A stretch of 64,000 bases of DNA from Climacium dendroides (Eukaryota; Streptophyta; Bryopsida; Hypnales; Climaciaceae). Shown in pieces: positions 57,648 to 64,000 of the stretch. The stretch lies in the NCBI GenBank assembly GCA_950106755.1, contig OX467087.1, forward strand, positions 16,992,047 through 17,056,046, given 5' to 3'. The translations under genes and the position numbers were made by a program. The notes beneath the pieces were generated by a model. It searched no databases. It saw only the letters and a list, made by a program, of their open reading frames with translations, and was not told the DNA's origin. Each line of letters opens with the position of its first letter. The stretch's first letter is position 1.

Positions 57648-60132
57648 TCACGGAACGGATGCAGATGACGGCCAACCGGGAACAACAGCGTCCTGCAAGA
57701 GCACTAATTCAGCTGTTCCTCCATAATCAGCAGGCAGTTGGTCAGCATCAAACACACCGAGCAGTGTTTCCTGAACTTTCTTGTTCTCGACAAATACAAT
57801 CTGCAACATAACACAAAAAGATATTGTGAAGTCTCACGAAACATTATAATTTCTTCTAAAGTGCATTCAATCAAATTAATCAAGATCACCATACCTTACT
57901 GCGAGTTGTTTCGTTGATAAATGGTGAAACCACTTTCCAGAGACCGTTAAAAATTAGAGGCACATTGACCATGTACAATTTCTCAAGGCGCTCTGGATAA
58001 TGCGACTGCACAAGACACATTGAGGTTTAGGTGATTAGACTGAAAATAATGTTTGATGCTGTCTTTTAACTCAATCAAGCATAAGTAAGAGGTGACAACT
58101 GCCACAGTCTCGCAACATCTCACTTGGTAGATGTCGAAACCAGATATGAATGCTTTGGAGTCCAAGTTTTTGAAGCCAAGTCCCTTGAGATCGATGATGG
58201 CATTAGATTTACCATCTGTCGATGCCCTGGAATAAATATTGAATATATCGATGACTTCAGTCATAGCTTGAAAGAAAAGAGCACATGAAACAAGTTCGGT
58301 TACCACATCAGATGTGCAGATGAGTTAACCTCAGGTAAGTGACCTTACGCTGCAAGCAGTTTGTCCATAGAATAAACGATAAATCCTGCATTGCAGAAAC
58401 ACTCGCTGAGTTTTCTCATAAACCATCACAAAAAAGGAAGGAGTTCTCTCACTGCATAGAAGTCTAGATATTTCTGGCGGAATCACAAAACTGGCCACGA
58501 ACAATCGTCAGCTAATCACTCTGTTAGAGAATGTGACGAAGCAATAGCCATTCCGGTTCACACGTGTAACTATGGAATTTCACTATTGAACTTCATCAGC
58601 AACAAAACGATGTGTGCATATTATGCGAAACACATACGGAGAAATTCATCAAAATCTTCTTTGTTGTATACATGGTTGCGCGCTAGTATCACGCAGAGAG
58701 GACGCCCTTGCTTGTCTCTTCCTTGCATGTACGACTTCTTTGCATTCAGTTCATTTGGTATTTCCATTTCCGAAATGAAGCCCTTCGGTTTAAAGAGTGC
58801 CTCCCACTCTTGGTGCTTTGCAAATGCCTTTGCTGCCTCATCTATATTTAGAGAAAATCCTTTCAAAAACCACATTAAAGATGCATCGTCAACGCCCTGC
58901 GTAAACAATATAGACAACCTTTAGATGAACTCGATCATGTGGAACTTTATGCTACGTCCTAGAAGGAACCTAAAAGTAAGAAAAAGGTGATGCGATGCAA
59001 ATTATGGCAGCGGAGCTCGTACGGTACACTCAACGGATTGAATTACAAGGATACAGAAAGCTTTATAAAGAATTATGCAAAGCAGGTCAAGTAGAAGCCA
59101 CCTCTGCGTTTCCTCCCGCAATGTCCACTAGTTCCCGCATTCTGTTGAGCACGTCCACATTTCCCTCGCTTATAACTGTGACTGAGCTTGCAATGGAGCA
59201 CTTGAGAAATATCCTTTCTGCCAGTCACATTCTTCGTTAATGAAAAGAAAATGTGAATCTGGGAAAAGGAGGTAAGTAGACAGATACGGTAGACAGGTGA
59301 TTGTCCTTATTCCTCAACATCGCAGAGGATGACTGTAAGCTTTGCGACAGTCATGATTACATAGTATTCTTTTGGAGAGAGTTACAGAACCACCTTCAGT
59401 TTCTTCCATGAGACTTTAAGATAGGAATAGTCAGTATTTCGAACTGATTACCGAAAGAAGATTTATTTGCAAGTCAGCTAACAAGTAAACGATAAGTGGA
59501 GTACTGCTCGGTGGAATCAGCGCAGGTATTTTATCGCTTTCAAACAGAAATATTAGGTATGTTAGCTCACTTAGTATGTGGAACGAATGATCCTTCAAAA
59601 AGAAGATACCGAATATAATTCAAGGTCTGAGAGGCTCATGGCTCACCGCAGCAAAGAAGAAACTCTTGCTACACGAAGCCACATCGGGATACGTGAAATT
59701 CCAGCTAGATTCCACACCCCGCGATCAAGAGGTGAAATACTGCCTTGCTACTCACGCATGCGTGTCTACATTCTTAGATATCGTTCAGCAACTAAGGTGC
59801 ACCGTTTTCATATTTCAATTCAGTCAAACATTCGAAATTGCGCAAACGCTCAAACGTCATTGCTGACACTAGTATCTCACTCAAAGACACACAAAGTAAC
59901 AAAGAAGCAAGGTTCTAGCTACACCTGTCTAGCCTAATATGAACACCAAGAAACGAGCAAACATCAAATTCCGAACGCAAACCACTTGATAAATCTGTCA
60001 GCTCGGGATCAAGGCGAGCTTACTTGCAATCCTCCATTGTGGAAACACGGATTGCGGAGTCCGAGCGGGAAATGACGACGCCATTGAAAATTGTGAAGAC
60101 TTCAGAGAACTGCTGGCTAGCGGCATTGCCAT
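57648..60132 (-). CDS. CPSFL1: Chloroplast SEC14-like (CRAL-TRIO) protein, CPSFL1 type, seven exons
   Basis: Lipid-binding CRAL-TRIO protein. Arabidopsis CPSFL1, the type member, acts in phosphoinositide/lipid handling and vesicle formation in plastids. Exons on the minus strand: 60132-60024, 59217-59102, 58896-58638, 58385-58349, 58226-58124, 58005-57895, 57800-57648. All six junctions agree in phase and total 296 codons (295 residues). Residues 1-45 are Ser-rich with few acidic residues (MAMPLASSSLKSS...), as in a plastid transit peptide. A CRAL-TRIO N-terminal helical part follows (DDASLMWFLKGFSLNIDEA), then the lipid-binding fold: GRPLCVILARNHVY, RFIVYSMDKLLA, AIIDLKGLGFKN, YPERLEKLYMVNVP and the C-terminal VFDADQLPADYGG. 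An in-frame ATG at 60217-60219 would add 29 residues. Exon 4 is only 37 nt, and exon 2 ends at the weak donor GAG|GTGGCT. Confidence 0.9.
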
Positions 60133-61336
60133 CGTAACCTTGTTCTTGCAGTTTGATGCCCCGGAGTCGAAACAGCGAGACGAGAAGTTCGCCCAAACCG
60201 CACGATACTGAGCGTTCATTATTGCAGACTGCTGAAAACGCAAACTACACGGAAAGACCACAGCACATAACGCACATGCACAAGAAAGAGGAGGACAGCC
60301 TTAGGTCGGTCGCGGAGCTCCTTCTTTCTATATGCACACGTCAAAGGTCCACCACGACTTAACTCGCAACACACAATTGGCACCGCACCTACTATCTACT
60401 CTCGTACCAAACATCTTTGACTCCCGTGAGTCTGCAAAATCGCCATATCCGACATCGCCATATCTAACAGCAGCGTTTGAATGCCCCCGCATCAGGTCTC
60501 CTCATCACTAACGCGAGTGTAAAACTTTCAGGAGCATCAAATTTGAAACAGCCGTCGAATCAACACCAGAATCGTGAAATAAAACCGCAATGAAAAAAAC
60601 TTATCGACCTGATTGTCACAAACGTTAGCTCATCAGAAAGCGGTGACACGAGACGTGAATTTGGCGTCTGTCTCGCATGATTGTGAATGTGAGGTCGGAA
60701 CTTCAAGTAGCGTAAAAAGATGATGACACAATCATGCGTAGGAATTTCTTCCTCTGAAATTGGCGGACAATGTGGACTACATTGGTCGCCTGTAGAAGAG
60801 TATTGCCCATAGATTTGGCTTTTGAAAGGGAATCGGTAGATCCAGGATGACGACGAGGACGACGACGACGACGACGAAAATGCGAGGAGAAATAATTCCA
60901 ACCACTATTGGGCTGGCTACAAATTTAATAGAAAAAGTATAAAAGTGGTGTGTTTTGAGCTTTTAAAAATTAAATATTTGAAAATTTTGAAATAAATTCA
61001 AATGGATTCAAAAGTAGATTATTGGAGTTATGTTTTTTAAAGTAAGTTTTTAAACTTTTAAAATCAAGAGTTATGTGAAAATTCAGATTTTGACTTTCAA
61101 AATGCTCGCGGGGTTTGCAACGTTTTTTAGTGGGGTAGAATTTGTTCATTTGAGGTTCCATAATACTTTTGGATAGAAGTAATGAGTGATTGTAGGACTA
61201 CCAATTCTCATTCGAGGAGAGATTCCTTGTAACAATAAGAAAAAAATAAATGTTCTAATTTGGAAGTTGTTGAATGAGAGTGTGAATTGATGTTGATGTT
61301 AGGATTGAAATTTGAGAAATTGGTTAGGAGTAGGGC
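60133..61336. promoter_or_regulatory. Upstream region of the SEC14-like gene
   Basis: 60.1-60.9 kb has genic composition and should hold the 5' UTR and promoter of the minus-strand gene. A (GAC)n-type microsatellite is at 60848-60876. The 113-codon minus ORF across it encodes a Ser run and no domain, so it is not called. From 60.9 kb the DNA is AT-rich. Confidence 0.45.
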
Positions 61337-61612
61337 TTCTTTTTTTATTTTTTATGAAGTGCCGAAGTGGCAATATAAAATGTTATGTGGTGGCATGCTC
61401 CAAATTTCAACATTCATCCATATATTGGATAGAAAATATGACATGTTTATGATTTTGTTTTCATCTACAATCTAGTGATTTCATCCAAGAATTCATTTTA
61501 ATTTGAAGTTTTCTAGCCTCAAATTTCTAGCGATAAACTTCATGGTGTGTTGCCATTTTTAGCCAAATGATTTTTTTGGTGCAATCTAGCACTAGAAAGC
61601 CAAAAAAAAACC
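61337..61612 (+). mobile_element. Poly(A)-ended dispersed repeat, copy 2
   Basis: Direct-orientation relative of 29817-30102, ending 'gcactagaaagcc' plus nine A. It lies about 1.2 kb upstream of the SEC14-like start codon, so both copies sit near the 5' side of a gene. Confidence 0.6.
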
Positions 61613-63567
61613 TTGGTTAGGAGGATTTGGTTGTTTTTAGAATTTATATTGTAAAAGAGAATGTATGTTGAGTTTTTGTGGCAATTTATTGTTGTTTAGA
61701 GTTTCTTGATGGTTGATTGTAGGAGTTTGAAGTCTTCTCATAGTTTTGTGGAAGGAATATGTATTGATTCCCATATGCTAGTGATGAGGATAATTAGTGG
61801 TTGTATTGTCCACCTTAGATTTGTTATATTTGTAGGAGTGGTTGGTATTTGTTGAGTTTTAGAAATAGAGTTAGGAAAGCAACAATCATTGTAGTAAGTG
61901 AATTTGATGTTTGGATGGGTATAATTTGGTGTGATGTAGTCCTTACACTAAGAATGTTTAGGCATAGTTTTGCTCCACATATACAATGTATGGGACTCAA
62001 ATAGTGTACATATATTGTTGTGTCTCTAAATTTATAGAACTTTCCAAGTTCTCAAAACATCATGGTATTAAAAGGAATATATTGTTTCTTCCAACATTTG
62101 ATCTTTTGTCTTTATTCATCAATCAATAGATGCAAAATGATTAGCCAATGGAAATTTTGAGTGCAAGAAGATGGATTGGATTAATTTTTTTTCAATCTTA
62201 TAAATAATATCTAATCATAGCATTTAACATCTTTTCTCTTGAAGGAAAACTTTTTAAAATATTGTAAAAACTTTAATAAGTATGTAAAAGCTAAATTTAT
62301 GGCATATTTAATTTTCAAGTCTTTGTATTGAGTATATCATATATTTAATTTAAGCATCTTTGCTTTCAATGAAATTTTTATATTAGTATTTCATTTTAAA
62401 GCTTTTGTAGGTTCATCTTAAACCCACAACAAAATCTTGAACTAATTGAAGGAACAAAGAAAAATAATAGATTGGGCTTGAGTTGAGAAAGAGGCATGCA
62501 ATAAACAAGTTTGAGTTTTTGATATTTTGAATATTGAATATCTTAATGGAAATGAAATTATTTCTACCATTGTATTTTCAAATTTGAAGCATTTGCTATA
62601 TATAAAGTTTCAAAAGATTAAAACTCAACTTGCTTGTCTTGATTAGTCTTAAATAAAAAATATATATGTTTATATAAAAATCAAGAACATTAATGTCTTA
62701 TTCTAACCAAATTGTCCGTAATGCAATTTAAACTCTAACCTCAAATAAATTTCACAAATATGCATTAATTTCTAGTCAAATTGGTTTATTTTATGATTTT
62801 AAGTAGGTTTTGAATTTTTTTAAATGAAAACCCATGTAAAATATATAGAAATTTTGACTTCTTGTTCTTAGAACTTTATTTTGAGAATATATATCTTTTG
62901 AACCAAACTAACAAAATGAAGCTTTCTAAATAATTTGTTTCTATACCACTTGCAAAATTCCTAAAATTGTTTAGTTTATTACACTTCAAAGCATAGAGTC
63001 TATAACCATCATTCTAAATATAGAATGGTATAGAAAGTTGGTTTTTATTGTGATCTTCAAGCCCATAAAATACACATGGACAAATTTTCAGATTTTCTAA
63101 GTGTATTTTATATTTTATATGAATTATCTTTAAAATAAAATCACAACAATTTTCTATTGTCACAAAAAGGCTAAATTTAATAACTTGAAGTGTTTCTTCT
63201 AATGCATGTATTTTTGTCAACTTCTAACTCCATCCTCAAGATCTAAATTTCACTCATGAAGTGATGTTTTTGGAACTTCACCCCAACTAATGAAATGAAG
63301 TCAATTAAGTTTAGTTCCTAAAACTAAACATTTTATTGTAATTTGAACTTTCAACCAATCACTAGTCTTTGGGTTTTCTAATAATAGACATAAAATATTA
63401 TTTACATGATGGTGAAATTTATTAATATATATATGGTAAAAATTTTAAATTTCTTGAACTTGTATTGTATTAGTAATGAAGTTTCTTCATATTTTCTTCA
63501 AAAATTCAGGGTAATTTGAAATCATCACCAATAAATATAAAATGTACAATGATTCTCAAAATATTTT
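61613..63567. repeat. AT-rich DNA with two R2 copies
   Basis: No gene. R2 fragments are at about 62,895-63,080 and 63,270-63,440, again in the same orientation as those at the window's left end. The 68-codon ORF at 63014-63220 overlaps the R2 copy and is not supported. Confidence 0.5.
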
Positions 63568-64000
63568 CACTAGAAGAAACCCGCGTTTAACTTGACGGAT
63601 TTTTTTGCGCATCATGTTACAATTTCATGTTTTTATGTCAAAAATTACGTCCAATGTAACATCTTGATTAAATTATTAAAAAACAAACATTCTTTAAAAT
63701 TTTAAAAAGAAATCCTTTTTACAATTGTCTTGTATTTCTTCTCTAATAATTTTAACAAATGAAAAGAACCATTGCATTAAAAAAAATGAAACATGAAACA
63801 TGACAATGAGGCTACATGGGTTGAACAATGAAGAGAAAAGAACAAAATCAAAAGAGTGCAAGAAAACTAAGAGAAGGAAACATAGGGGGACCCCTCTTAT
63901 TCCAAATAATACTATTACCATCTCTACTTGCAGTGACAAGAGATCTAAGCCAAATGTGGTCAAACTTAACCTAAAGATTAATTGCATCTTAATGTCTTGG
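63568..64000. mobile_element. Possible left end of a CACTA-like element running off the window
   Basis: CACTAGAAGAAACCCGCG at 63568 resembles the outer ends of the foldbacks at 6632 and 7935. The sequence that follows (ttaacttgacgg...) is unlike the surrounding repeats. No right end is within the window, so this is a tentative call. The 97-codon minus ORF at 63694-63987 is low-complexity hydrophobic and unsupported. Confidence 0.35.

Noticed and set aside
60560..60901. 113-codon minus ORF with a Ser run
   Set aside because: The Ser run comes from a (GAC)n-type microsatellite and nothing else is conserved.

Overview
The window is nuclear DNA of a land plant. It holds four recognisable plant genes in short GC-richer islands, separated by long AT-rich stretches made mostly of dispersed repeats and DNA transposons. 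eIFiso4G (a plant-specific translation factor), a plastid-type SEC14 protein with a transit-like N-terminus, and GT-AG introns all point to a plant. The sparse genes and one-exon or few-exon structures would suit a non-seed plant such as a bryophyte or lycophyte, but that is only a guess.

Layout. 1-2.7 kb is repeat-derived AT-rich DNA. 2.7-5.3 kb is an uninterrupted eIFiso4G gene (minus). 6.0-8.6 kb is a 1.3-kb tandem duplication with a small foldback element in each copy. 9,765-19,681 is a 9.9-kb Mutator-like transposon with terminal inverted repeats, a 10-bp target duplication, a multi-exon DDE transposase with a SWIM finger (minus) and a second convergent gene candidate (plus). 19.7-30.1 kb is gene-free, with repeat families, a degenerate tandem array and a 321-bp MITE. 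30.4-31.8 kb is VPS28 (plus, two exons). 32.9-33.9 kb is an extended-SDR/YeeZ-like reductase (minus). 34-37.3 kb has no gene I can support. 37.4-50.9 kb is a transposon nest: a large inverted repeat around a CACTA-like element, a second and larger member of that family with twelve 38-bp hairpin units, a CACTA MITE, a strong foldback, a small CID-like ORF, and a long gene remnant whose in-frame stops all look like single C-to-T changes. 51-57.6 kb is AT-rich repeat DNA. 57.6-60.1 kb is a seven-exon chloroplast SEC14-like (CPSFL1-type) gene (minus). 60.2-64 kb holds its upstream region, a poly(A)-ended repeat and further repeats.

The four cellular genes are unrelated housekeeping genes: translation initiation, ESCRT-I sorting, an NAD(P)-dependent reductase, and plastid lipid transfer. 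There is no operon logic. The most notable content is the large Mutator-like element, the methylation-decay-like gene remnant, and the hairpin-array expansion inside a non-autonomous element family. All ORF and splice calls are by eye, from reading frame and splice-site agreement, without alignments.
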